Shown here piece by piece: positions 1-6,752 of a DNA stretch of 64,000 bases. Below the pieces are notes generated by a model. That model saw only the letters and a program-made list of their open reading frames with translations. It did not search any database and was not told where the DNA came from. The stretch comes from Desulfobacteraceae bacterium (GTDB lineage Bacteria > Desulfobacterota > DSM-4660 > Desulfatiglandales > Desulfatiglandaceae), in NCBI GenBank assembly GCA_016844935.1, contig JAERTK010000255.1:1-64000 (forward strand), read 5' to 3'. Position numbers and translations under genes: made by a program. The number at the start of each line of letters is the position of its first letter. Position 1 is the first letter of the stretch.

Positions 1-257
1 CCATTGGCATAAGCGCCGACAGCCATAAAGGCGGCATGACCCAGACTGGGAAGCCCCGTGAACCCCACCGGGATCATCAACCCCAGTCCGGCAATGGCAT
101 AGATAAAGATGAAGGCCATTTCACCGATATAAAACTCGTCCAGAACCCCGGGCGCAATGAATACGGCAAGCAGAAGAAGGCCGTACCAGAAAATATACCC
201 GTTATGTTTCAGGAGCTTGATATCTTGAAGATAGGAGGTTTTGAAGAGTATTCGCAT
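1..257 (-). CDS. livM: LivM-type branched-chain amino acid ABC permease (partial, N-terminal end)
   Basis: Reading leftward from an ATG at 255-257, the frame stays open to the window edge and gives about 85 residues. These hold a charged N-terminus, a first membrane helix (residues ~20-36) and a second hydrophobic stretch ending in GFTGLPSLGHAAFMAVGAYA. That glycine-rich motif is typical of LivM-family inner-membrane permeases of the HAAT ABC transporters for Leu/Ile/Val or related substrates. The start lies 6 bases after the livH stop, so the two permease genes are co-transcribed, with ATPase genes expected beyond the window. The C-terminus is cut by the window edge, not by a mutation. Substrate cannot be read from sequence. 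Confidence 0.85.
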   Translation of the reverse strand, partial: MRILFKTSYLQDIKLLKHNGYIFWYGLLLLAVFIAPGVLDEFYIGEMAFIFIYAIAGLGLMIPVGFTGLPSLGHAAFMAVGAYAN

Positions 258-263
258 ATTGTG

Positions 264-1133
264 TTAGACTTTTTTTTGTTGAATCTGCGCGAAAAGGCCC
301 TGGGGGCGTAAGGTTAATACCAAAAACATGATCAAATAAGCCGTGATTTCCTGGAACCCGGTTGGGAGGTATGTTCCGGCCAACTGCTCCGAAGTACCGA
401 TTATGAGACCCCCGACCAATGCGCCGGGAAGGCTGCCGAAGCCGCCGATGACCGCGGCGGCAAACGCTTTGATGCCGATAAAACCCATTTGCGGGCTCAC
501 CAGGGAAATGGGCGCCATCAATGTTCCCGCCACAGCGGCCACCAGGGCGCTGATGGCCCAGATCAGAGAAAAAATTCTCTTTACGGGCACCCCCATATAA
601 TAAGCGGCCAACTGATTTTGAGATGACGCCTGCATGGCGACTCCCAGGCTGGAAAATTTAAAGAAGAGAAACAGGATGATGGAAAGGATGAGCGTTCCAG
701 CAATGACCACGAGATATTCCTGACTGATGACCAGACCGGCAATATCCGCCATTTTCCCCGAATAGGGTGTTTCCAGGGAAAGGATGTCTGATCCCCAGAT
801 CCCACCGGCCGCCGCGCGCAGAATAAAACCGATGCTGATGGTCAAGATGATAATGGAGAACGGGGATTCGCCGATCATCGAGCGAATGACCAACATGTCC
901 AGCAGATAGCCGAAAACGGCCATGGAAATAATCGCCAGCAGGAAACCGAGCCAAAAGGGTAAGGCAAAAATCCCCACATAGGTCACGGCAAAAAAAGCGC
1001 CCAGCATTAACAGATCACCCTGAGCGAAGTTTACAATCTCCGTTGCCTTGTAGATCAGAACGAAACCCAGAGCGATAAGGCCGTAGAGACACCCCTGTCC
1101 CAATCCCGTAATGAGTACTTGCAGAAATTCCAA
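264..1133 (-). CDS. livH: LivH-type branched-chain amino acid ABC transporter permease
   Basis: The 289-residue polytopic membrane protein has the usual LivH length. It opens with LQVLITGLGQGCLYGLIALG and carries NFAQGDLLMLGAF, the conserved early motif of LivH permeases, plus FIGIKAFAAAVIGGFGS, the family's cytoplasmic EAA-like loop. It would pair with LivM to form the inner-membrane pore that takes branched-chain amino acids, or related small carboxylates, from a periplasmic binding protein. livM follows after 6 bases. No binding protein gene is visible upstream; instead a truncated HMG-CoA synthase-like fragment lies there, so the operon's 5' part seems rearranged. Confidence 0.92.
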   Translation of the reverse strand: MEFLQVLITGLGQGCLYGLIALGFVLIYKATEIVNFAQGDLLMLGAFFAVTYVGIFALPFWLGFLLAIISMAVFGYLLDMLVIRSMIGESPFSIIILTISIGFILRAAAGGIWGSDILSLETPYSGKMADIAGLVISQEYLVVIAGTLILSIILFLFFKFSSLGVAMQASSQNQLAAYYMGVPVKRIFSLIWAISALVAAVAGTLMAPISLVSPQMGFIGIKAFAAAVIGGFGSLPGALVGGLIIGTSEQLAGTYLPTGFQEITAYLIMFLVLTLRPQGLFAQIQQKKV

Positions 1134-1153
1134 CTGTTTCCTTTCGCACGGCT

Positions 1154-1181
1154 GTCGGTTGCCGGTTCGCGGTTTACAGTT
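1154..1181. repeat. Degenerate heptamer tandem repeat, array A
   Basis: Four consecutive 7-base units (gtcGGTT, gccGGTT, cgcGGTT, tacAGTT) keep GGTT at a fixed phase with variable first bases. The array lies between livH and the HMG-CoA synthase-like fragment. Three other intergenic arrays in this window have the same 7-base period with different units (35553-35587, 38989-39016, 56354-56402). It is the weakest of the four. Confidence 0.5.
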
Positions 1182-1201
1182 TTTTGCAGGCGTTCAAGGG
1201 T

Positions 1202-1300
1202 TCAGGGTCCGGGATTGAGCCATCCCATGGCCTTGTAAATCAGTTTTCGATCTATCCTGTACCTCGGTATATAGACGCCGTATGAAACAATCCCTGACAT
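1202..1300 (-). pseudogene. Truncated hydroxymethylglutaryl-CoA synthase-like protein, N-terminal 32 residues
   Basis: The ATG at 1298-1300 follows a good Shine-Dalgarno (AGGGAGGA) and the stop of the 110-aa gene. The peptide begins MSGIVSYGVYIPRYRI, which matches the N-terminal strand of archaeal/bacterial-type HMG-CoA synthases (thiolase superfamily, usually 350-400 residues). After about 29 family-like residues the frame ends at a TGA. No catalytic Cys/His region exists downstream, where a heptamer repeat and livH follow. This is best read as the 5' stump left by a deletion. The family call rests on a short stretch. Confidence 0.6.
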
Positions 1301-1301
1301 A

Positions 1302-1634
1302 TTATCCTCCCTGAAATTGCACCTGTTGAACCATTTCCTTCTCTTTGAGGATCTGTGTAATCTCCCGGCGGGTGGCCTGGTCAATAATCGGTTCCACCTC
1401 CGAAACCCACAGGCCTTCTTCATCCTGTCGCGTTTTATACTGCCTCACATAGCCTGGAACATGGGCGTACCGGCATCCCCCGACGCCGCAGCACGACGAG
1501 TCCACGACAGCATTTCCCACCACATAGAAGACCTCTTTTCCATTTATTTCAAACTTCCCCTCCATTACCAGTTCATACCCTCCGGAAATGGAACGGATTT
1601 CCCTGTTCAGTTCATGGGTGTACTCTGCAATCAC
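1302..1634 (-). CDS. Conserved-looking hypothetical protein with a Cys-rich CCGVGGC motif
   Basis: I do not recognise a family. The 110-residue protein starts at a GTG (1632-1634) behind a GGCGGGG ribosome-binding site. It has no membrane segment or signal peptide. The middle contains VVDSSCCGVGGCRYAHVPGY, where the clustered cysteines could bind metal or form a disulfide. The C-terminus is helical and charged. Its stop lies one base before the ATG of the HMG-CoA synthase-like stump, so the two were translationally linked. The context (acyl-CoA dehydrogenase remnant upstream, HMGS remnant downstream) suggests acyl-CoA metabolism, but this is context only. Confidence 0.6.
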   Translation of the reverse strand: MIAEYTHELNREIRSISGGYELVMEGKFEINGKEVFYVVGNAVVDSSCCGVGGCRYAHVPGYVRQYKTRQDEEGLWVSEVEPIIDQATRREITQILKEKEMVQQVQFQGG

Positions 1635-1668
1635 TTTCCCCGCCTTAAAACAGTCCTCCGCCCAAAGG

Positions 1669-1758
1669 CTAAAACCCCAGGCCCTTGGCGATGATGGTTT
1701 TCATGATTTCAGTGGTGCCCGCATATATGCTGGAGGCGCGAATATCCCGATACCATCG
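1669..1758 (-). pseudogene. Acyl-CoA dehydrogenase C-terminal fragment
   Basis: Directly after the TetR stop, in the same frame, 29 codons read RWYRDIRASS, then IYAGTTEIMKTIIAKGLGF, then a stop at 1669-1671. This is the signature C-terminus of acyl-CoA dehydrogenases, where the ARI-x-x-IYxGTxEI motif sits near the FAD and substrate site. A full family member has about 380 residues, so some 350 are missing. No start codon or ribosome-binding site precedes it. The fragment is a deletion scar and probably untranslated. Confidence 0.7.
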
Positions 1759-2409
1759 TCATTCAACATTTTTCCGTATCCCCCGCCTTATGATATCGAT
1801 GGCAAGATCGAGGGTACTTTTCAGGTAATCCTTATGGGGATTTGCCATCCGTTTGCTCTCTTCCCACAGTACCGTACCTGTAAAGATCATCCAGACAATG
1901 TCGGCGAGAGCCGTGGAATGGTAGTCCTTGTACCGCCCTTCCGCCTTTCCCTGATCAAATATGGCAGCAAGGCTTCTGAGGCTTTTACCTGCCAGTTCAT
2001 TTAACTGGGAAAGCCGGTCCGGAGGCAGGTTCCTGAGGCCGTCACTGGCCTGGAGATGGAACAGGTTTATGAGAATCAGCGGATCGAAATTATAGACATC
2101 GTAAAGGAGGTCTTTTAAGGATTCAACTTTTTCATCTGCATCCAGGTCTTCCCGCACATGAAGTCTTTCCAGTTCTTGAGAGAGGTATTCCAGAAGTTGA
2201 AGATTGAGGGAAACATAGAGATCGTCTTTATTTTTGAAATAGAGATATAATGCGGCCGGGCTTAATTCCGCCTCTTGCGCAATATCCTCCATGGTGGCAG
2301 AGCTGAATCCTTTTGCATGAAAAAGCCGTTTCGCGGCGTCCAAGATCTGCCGGCGGCGCATCTTCTGCTGAAGAACCCGCTCACGCTCCCGTCGCTCCGC
2401 TATACCCAC
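1759..2409 (-). CDS. TetR/AcrR-family transcriptional regulator
   Basis: The N-terminus RRQILDAAKRLFHAKGF, then ATMEDIAQEAELSPAALYLYF, is a classic TetR helix-turn-helix; the remaining ~150 helical residues are the ligand and dimer domain. I choose the GTG at 2407-2409 because AAGGTG sits 6 bases upstream. A TTG five codons earlier (2424) has no such site. The gene is divergent from the acetolactate decarboxylase gene, with inverted repeats between them. The acyl-CoA dehydrogenase stump follows in the same direction, so the regulator may originally have controlled a fatty-acid-type acyl-CoA operon rather than the decarboxylase. Ligand unknown. Confidence 0.88.
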   Translation of the reverse strand: MGIAERRERERVLQQKMRRRQILDAAKRLFHAKGFSSATMEDIAQEAELSPAALYLYFKNKDDLYVSLNLQLLEYLSQELERLHVREDLDADEKVESLKDLLYDVYNFDPLILINLFHLQASDGLRNLPPDRLSQLNELAGKSLRSLAAIFDQGKAEGRYKDYHSTALADIVWMIFTGTVLWEESKRMANPHKDYLKSTLDLAIDIIRRGIRKNVE

Positions 2410-2428
2410 CGCTTCACCTTGCAATAAA

Positions 2429-2459
2429 TATCATTTATGTATATGATAGTCATTCATAT
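2429..2459. promoter_or_regulatory. Putative TetR operator (overlapping inverted repeats)
   Basis: Two perfect inverted repeats overlap in the divergent intergenic region: TATCAT (2429-2434) with ATGATA (2443-2448), and ATATGA (2441-2446) with TCATAT (2454-2459, 7-base spacer). Position and geometry suit binding by a TetR dimer. No footprint or conserved homologous site is available from one sequence. The repeats lie between the regulator and the decarboxylase reading frame. Confidence 0.5.
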
Positions 2460-3279
2460 AACTGTGCATTCTTCATCATGTCAAGCAATAATAGGGGGCT
2501 TTGTCATCAAGAAACAACTTCTTATTTTTTCTATGGTTGTGTTGCTTTTCAGCGGCTGCACAAGAACGTATTCGCAGAACACCATCACCCAGGCATCCAC
2601 CATCGATGCCCTGCTGGCGGGAGTATACGACGGCCAGATGTCCTGCGCGCAACTCATGGAATACGGCAACCTGGGGATCGGCACCTTTGATCATCTGGAC
2701 GGCGAAATGATCCTGCTGGATGGCGCCCTCTACCAGGTAAAATCCGACGGAAAAGTCTACAAACCTGAGATGTCGCTCACCACGCCATTTGCAGCTGCCT
2801 GCTGGTTTTCAGCAGATGAAACCTTTGGCCTTGGAAGTCCGGCAACCTATGACGGCATAAAAAAAATACTCGACAAACAGGTCCCCAACCAGAATCTGTT
2901 CTGTGCCATCAAAATTCACGGGCACTTTAAAAGCGTCCATACCCGGAGCGTGCCGAGCCAGAAAAAGCCCTATCCACCCCTTGCCAGGGTCACAGCCCAT
3001 CAACCGGAATTCATGGCAGCAAACATCAACGGAACCATCGTGGGATTCCGGTGTCCCCCCTTCGTGAAAGGGATCAACGTGCCGGGATATCACCTGCACT
3101 TTCTGAGCGATTCCAAAAAATTCGGCGGTCACCTGCTGGGGTTTGAAATGGAGAAAGGCCAGTGTGCGGTTGACATATGCAGCCAATTTGTGTTGATTCT
3201 GCCTGAGGGCCGGGAGGCGTTGAAATCCGTGGATCTTTCAAAGGATAGAAGCAAAGAACTGAAGCGGGTTGAGCAATAG
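2437..3279 (+). CDS. Alpha-acetolactate decarboxylase, lipoprotein-type
   Basis: The protein matches acetolactate decarboxylase (EC 4.1.1.5), which converts (S)-2-acetolactate to (R)-acetoin. Diagnostic parts are STIDALLAGVYDGQM, LLDGALYQVKSDGKV, then GYHLHFLSDSKKFGGH. The last has the HxH-x10-H spacing of the family's three zinc ligands. A lipobox-type signal, LLIFSMVVLLFSGC, precedes the domain, so the enzyme is likely exported and lipid-anchored. The start is uncertain: the ATG at 2437 lies in the operator repeats without a ribosome-binding site, while an AGGGGG at 2493-2498 sits 7 bases before an in-frame ATC (2506) just upstream of the KKQLLIF signal. It is divergent from tetR. Confidence 0.85.
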   Translation: MYMIVIHITVHSSSCQAIIGGFVIKKQLLIFSMVVLLFSGCTRTYSQNTITQASTIDALLAGVYDGQMSCAQLMEYGNLGIGTFDHLDGEMILLDGALYQVKSDGKVYKPEMSLTTPFAAACWFSADETFGLGSPATYDGIKKILDKQVPNQNLFCAIKIHGHFKSVHTRSVPSQKKPYPPLARVTAHQPEFMAANINGTIVGFRCPPFVKGINVPGYHLHFLSDSKKFGGHLLGFEMEKGQCAVDICSQFVLILPEGREALKSVDLSKDRSKELKRVEQ

Positions 3280-3317
3280 TTATTTTGTGGGATACGCGGA
3301 GGCCCCTACGATCCTCT

Positions 3318-3575
3318 TCAACATAAATTCACAGCATTCATTAATGGCTGTTTTATCTTCGCAGCATTGCCCTTTGTTTTCACGGTATATCTTCGGAAAT
3401 TTTTTATTAAGAATATACAACCAGATTGAACACCATGTATGTTACAGGTCATTTGAATTTCATCTAGCATTTTCCTGCGTGTCTTCCCATATAGAACTGA
3501 AACGTTTCCATGCTTGATCGTTAAAGCGATTTCGGCTCCAATAAATTCCCCGTATATCTTATCGAGAATGTCCAT
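3318..3575 (-). CDS. Small hypothetical protein
   Basis: An 85-residue frame starts at an ATG preceded by AAAGGAA with suitable spacing, convergent to the acetolactate decarboxylase gene. The pattern 'IKHGNVSVLYGKTRRKMLDEIQ', split here as IKHGNVSVLYGK and MLDEIQMTCNIHGVQSGCIF, loosely resembles DUF3634-type small proteins (a strand pair, a helix, then a G-x-I strand). That family usually has an N-terminal membrane helix, which is absent here. The resemblance is a guess. It could also be a chance frame in a gene-poor stretch. Confidence 0.35.
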   Translation of the reverse strand: MDILDKIYGEFIGAEIALTIKHGNVSVLYGKTRRKMLDEIQMTCNIHGVQSGCIFLIKNFRRYTVKTKGNAAKIKQPLMNAVNLC

Positions 3576-3751
3576 TTACTGCATTCCTTTTGCGATTTCT
3601 CATGATGATTGAATATCTTCTCAACAACCCCTCTGAACCAGGCTCTCGGGTGGATGGTAACCCTTTTGCCGTTTTCAGCGCAAGGGTTTTTACAAAGGTA
3701 AAAGGAAGTAAAAGGAATAAAAGGGGCAGAATATTCAATTTTTATCGTCTG

Positions 3752-3859
3752 GTTGAAGATTACCGAAGACAACTGAGATCGAAACTGAGCATCAAATACA
3801 AACGAATCAATCTGAGGAGCTACCTGTTATTACTTCAATTGGGCTTCGGCAATAAATAG
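3752..3859 (+). pseudogene. LuxR-type helix-turn-helix C-terminal remnant
   Basis: The last 36 codons of a plus-strand frame read VEDYRRQLRSKLSIKYKRI and then NLRSYLLLLQ. This closely fits the C-terminal recognition helix and tail of GerE/LuxR domains found in many deltaproteobacterial sensor/regulator proteins (pattern xIExHRxxIRxKLGIKNKxxNLRSYLLSL). The residues before it, from a low-complexity AAAGGAA-rich stretch, do not look like LuxR. The rest of the domain is absent, so this is a remnant. The complete receiver protein at 4248 ends in a coiled coil of the kind that precedes such LuxR domains. Confidence 0.55.
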
Positions 3860-4247
3860 GGGCTTTACACCCCCATTAATCCCACAGAAAACCAGGTTTT
3901 ATGGGGATAAAACATCTGATATAATATTTTTGGATATTTTGGGGTGCGTAATAAATTTTAATTGCGGGTGAATATCAGGAGAACCGCTTTTTCACACAGT
4001 CGGCTCGAAGACTTACTTATCCGGGCGCCTCCTTGGTGAGTTATAAGCAATATGCCTTTTGTCCTGAGGGCAGCAAGCCGGCCATCCCATTATATCTTTT
4101 TATCCAAAAGCGTGTCGTTTGTGATGCTTTATTTCCGGCCATTAACTGTGGCCGAGCTCAGACTCCCCAACATGAAAATTGCCGTAAAATTTTCAGTGAC
4201 ACTTATCAAATAGATGCAATTCTATCTCGAACTGGAGTAATCTGACA
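3860..4247. other. Gene-free interval of about 390 bases
   Basis: No frame here has both a start signal and recognisable protein features. The segment after the LuxR remnant is AT-rich and shows no strong hairpin. A GGAG at about 4231-4234 serves as the ribosome-binding site for the receiver gene that follows. Confidence 0.5.
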
Positions 4248-4766
4248 ATGTCAACAATAATGATCGTTGAAGATGAGATTTCCATTGCGCTTGAATTGGA
4301 AGAAATGCTGGATTCCAACGGTTACGAAGTGATAAACGTTGCCACCACAGGTCTGGAAGCAGTTTCAATTGCCCGCACACATTATCCTGATCTGATTTTG
4401 ATGGATATCAAGCTTCCGGGAGAAATGGATGGTATTGTGGCAGCAAGGTTAATAAGGCAGGAGTTGGGTATTCCATCTGTATTTCTAACCGGTTATGGAA
4501 GGTCTGAGTTCGTTGAACGAGCAAAAGCCGCCGATTCACTGGGTTACATTTTGAAGCCCCTGAATGAGGCTCAAATTCTGGCGACCCTTGAAATTGCCAT
4601 TGATAAATCGGATAAAGAAAAGTCGGTTCGGGAAGCACGAGAACAGGATACGCTTGCGATAACAAAAAGCGCTGAAGAGCTCGAAAATGCAGAAAAGCGA
4701 CTTTATGAAAAATCAGAATCGTTAAAGAAATTGGTCGAGTCTATTAGAATTCTGTCTTCACTATGA
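4248..4766 (+). CDS. Response regulator: receiver domain with C-terminal coiled coil
   Basis: Residues 1-120 form a CheY-like receiver domain: acidic pair in MIVEDE, phospho-acceptor Asp in LILMDIKLP (about residue 52), Thr in VFLTGY, Lys in GYILKPLNE. Residues 125-172 form a charged helix (ITKSAEELENAEKRLYEKSE) that in related proteins links the receiver to a PAS, histidine kinase or LuxR domain. Here the protein simply ends at RILSSL. It may be a stand-alone output-less regulator, or truncated, which the LuxR remnant 400 bases upstream and the rearranged surroundings favour. No partner kinase is encoded nearby. Confidence 0.85.
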   Translation: MSTIMIVEDEISIALELEEMLDSNGYEVINVATTGLEAVSIARTHYPDLILMDIKLPGEMDGIVAARLIRQELGIPSVFLTGYGRSEFVERAKAADSLGYILKPLNEAQILATLEIAIDKSDKEKSVREAREQDTLAITKSAEELENAEKRLYEKSESLKKLVESIRILSSL

Positions 4767-4774
4767 TTATGCAA

Positions 4775-4906
4775 GGGTGGTTGCCTTCGTCCCTGCTCCC
4801 AATCCTGTATGGTCCGTACGCTCACACCCAGCAGGCTTGCAAAAGCAGATTGTGACAATTCCAATTTTTCCCGTAGCAAACGGAAAGTTTTTCTGCTTTT
4901 GAATAT
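4775..4906 (-). pseudogene. XRE/HigA-type antitoxin helix-turn-helix remnant
   Basis: On the minus strand 44 open codons contain FRLLREKLELSQSAFASLLG and then VSVRTIQDWEQGRRQPP. This is an almost ideal XRE helix-turn-helix of the HigA antitoxin type. No start codon is in this frame (a TGA precedes it at 4907-4909), the N-terminal region is missing or frame-shifted, and the C-terminus runs into the receiver gene end. No toxin gene is adjacent. A 13-bp inverted repeat at 4945-4984 lies where its promoter would be. Confidence 0.6.
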
Positions 4907-4944
4907 TCATGCTTCAGAAGTTGTGCCCTCTGTTGATAATCGAA

Positions 4945-4984
4945 AAAATGTTGTGTCTGAATGATTTGTTTGACACAACATTTT
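4945..4984. promoter_or_regulatory. 13-bp perfect inverted repeat, likely operator of a lost toxin-antitoxin locus
   Basis: AAAATGTTGTGTC (4945-4957) is perfectly repeated as GACACAACATTTT (4972-4984) with a 14-base spacer. It lies just upstream of the degenerate XRE helix-turn-helix on the minus strand. Dimeric XRE antitoxins bind such half-sites to autoregulate. There is no T-run, so a terminator is less likely. No -35/-10 pair is convincing. Confidence 0.5.
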
Positions 4985-5055
4985 CCTTTGTGCTATTGGT
5001 TGAAAAAGCCATCCTAGGGTGGGAAGGGAATTGAAAGATAGAAAGGAGCTGCCCG

Positions 5056-6441
5056 ATGCCATACGTAAGGAAAAGAGGCAAACAACTTGTCATTGTTCAT
5101 GGAAAACGGGATTCGGAAACCAAAAAAGTGGCGCAACGGATTCTCTTCACCATTTATTCAAAAGCGGAAGCCCAACAGATTCTCGGACGAAGCAATGAAA
5201 ATCTTGCCTTCCAGTTTCAGCAATTGCTTGGAAACCAGTATCCCGAAGTTCGCTTCAATTGGCCAAAACTCAATGACGCAATCCAATCCAATATCCATGT
5301 GTTGCCGGACCTTTACCAGTACAAAGAAACGCGCCTTCTCTCCCGCTTTCGCGGGGATCTTTGTGCCTTTGCCCGGCAGCTGATGCTGACCGATCCCCAA
5401 GATTTCATGGCGGCAAGCCATTTGATCGAAGAGCATGCTGTAGAGCTTGAGTATTTGGTTCAGTTGATACAGTGGCGGCTGAATCTGCGCAAACAGGAGC
5501 CTAATGAGTGGAATATCGACAACCCTTTTTATTGGCGATTCACGCTTCAAGGGCCCAGGGTACCGCCCGATATCGAAGAAGAGGTGGCCGGTTTTTATGA
5601 GAAGGGTGATTACAGACGCGCGAAGGTTCTTTTTCGCCTGCTCATCGATTGCTTTGAAGACTATGCGGAAGGATACAACTACCTGGGGCTGATTGCACTG
5701 GACCAGGAAAAGCTGGAAGAGGCTATTGGACACTTTCACAAAACCATTGAGACCGGCCGAAAGCATTTCCCAAAAAAGATTTCCCGAAAGCGGTACTGGA
5801 GTGATCTTTCCACTCGCCCCTACATGCGGGGCTTAAGAAACCTGACCATTGCCTTAAACCGGTTGGGCCGTTATGAAGATGCCCTCAGGCTGTGCGACCG
5901 ACTTGAAAAAGAGTGCATGGACGAGATTTCCGCCACAGCTTTCCGGGCTGCGGCCTATCTCAACCTGGGGCACTACCAGCAGGCAGCCGATTCGGCAGTG
6001 AAAATAATAAATTTATATCCATCGGAAGGCCTGATTGCCGGATTTGCAGTCTATGAATTGGGACGTACGGAAGATGCTCTGGCACTATTTATTCACGGGG
6101 CACTCAATTATCCCAGGGCGGCGCGGGTGATCCTTGGAATTCAAACCGATCCGCCTGAGAGCAGCCACGAAGCACGCGATCACAATGCGGGGATTGATAT
6201 GTACAGGGATCTCAATGACTACCTACGGAAGGAAGGCCGAAGAACTCGCCGGTTCTTCAAAGGTGTGGTGAAGAATGGAAAAGTCGGAGCCCTCCTCAAT
6301 GAGATGGACTTGGTCATTCAGAGATGGCGCGAACAGCACCCTACAGGTGAACGAGAGGCCTTTGACCGCATGAACCGGATGCAAAAACAAGAATTTGCCC
6401 GGCAAGAGGCACAGGGACTTTTAAGGGAAGTTGATCTGTAA
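5056..6441 (+). CDS. Tetratricopeptide repeat protein
   Basis: This 461-residue soluble protein starts at an ATG behind AAAGGAG. Residues ~185-360 contain TPR-like helical pairs, for example AKVLFRLLIDCFEDYAEGYN, LGLIALDQEKLEEAIGHFHK and LTIALNRLGRYEDALRLCDR. The N-terminal ~180 residues are charged and show no recognised domain; the C-terminus (residues 390-461) is Arg/Glu-rich helix. There is no signal peptide or membrane segment, so it is cytoplasmic and probably a protein-protein adaptor. It stands alone between a toxin-antitoxin remnant and a HEPN pair. Partner unknown. Confidence 0.75.
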   Translation: MPYVRKRGKQLVIVHGKRDSETKKVAQRILFTIYSKAEAQQILGRSNENLAFQFQQLLGNQYPEVRFNWPKLNDAIQSNIHVLPDLYQYKETRLLSRFRGDLCAFARQLMLTDPQDFMAASHLIEEHAVELEYLVQLIQWRLNLRKQEPNEWNIDNPFYWRFTLQGPRVPPDIEEEVAGFYEKGDYRRAKVLFRLLIDCFEDYAEGYNYLGLIALDQEKLEEAIGHFHKTIETGRKHFPKKISRKRYWSDLSTRPYMRGLRNLTIALNRLGRYEDALRLCDRLEKECMDEISATAFRAAAYLNLGHYQQAADSAVKIINLYPSEGLIAGFAVYELGRTEDALALFIHGALNYPRAARVILGIQTDPPESSHEARDHNAGIDMYRDLNDYLRKEGRRTRRFFKGVVKNGKVGALLNEMDLVIQRWREQHPTGEREAFDRMNRMQKQEFARQEAQGLLREVDL

Positions 6442-6496
6442 GGAAAATATCAAGACAGCTGAAGCGGGCTCCTCAACAAGCGAGATAGGCGTTTCA

Positions 6497-6748
6497 TCAC
6501 CCATGGATTACCTGGGGAAGAATGAATAAATCATACTCGTCTTCCACCTTAATGCATTCTTTATGACATGCGTCCAGGACCTCTTCAATGGAGAGATCTC
6601 GGGGAACCGCGATTTGGAATGTAAAATCTTCATCTTCAAAATTGGAAACGGGCCTTATATCGATTCCTGAATAGATGTGATGAAGCGCATCCACAAACTT
6701 GGCAACCGCTTCGGCCAGACTCTTGTCCATGGTTTTCGCCTCAGGCAT
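6497..6748 (-). CDS. Small hypothetical protein downstream of HEPN gene
   Basis: The 83-residue product starts at the ATG 6746-6748, which follows GGGAGGTGAGCAA. That ribosome-binding site overlaps the end of the HEPN gene, so the pair is translationally coupled with 4 bases between stop and start. The sequence has helix AEAVAKFVDALHHIYSGIDI followed by strands and ends EYDLFILPQVIHG, suggesting a small alpha/beta fold. I do not recognise the family. Coupling to a HEPN protein suggests the antitoxin or partner half of a pair, but it lacks the GSxxR-GxxSDxD nucleotidyltransferase motif of the classical MNT partner. Confidence 0.65.
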   Translation of the reverse strand: MPEAKTMDKSLAEAVAKFVDALHHIYSGIDIRPVSNFEDEDFTFQIAVPRDLSIEEVLDACHKECIKVEDEYDLFILPQVIHG

Positions 6749-6752
6749 TTGC

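Noticed and set aside
3521-3772. 83-codon minus-strand frame near the LuxR remnant
   Set aside because: Overlaps a better-supported small gene and the LuxR tail on the other strand, with no start signal or family resemblance.
4033-4245. 70-codon plus-strand frame before the receiver gene
   Set aside because: No ribosome-binding site or recognisable pattern; the receiver has its own start after it.
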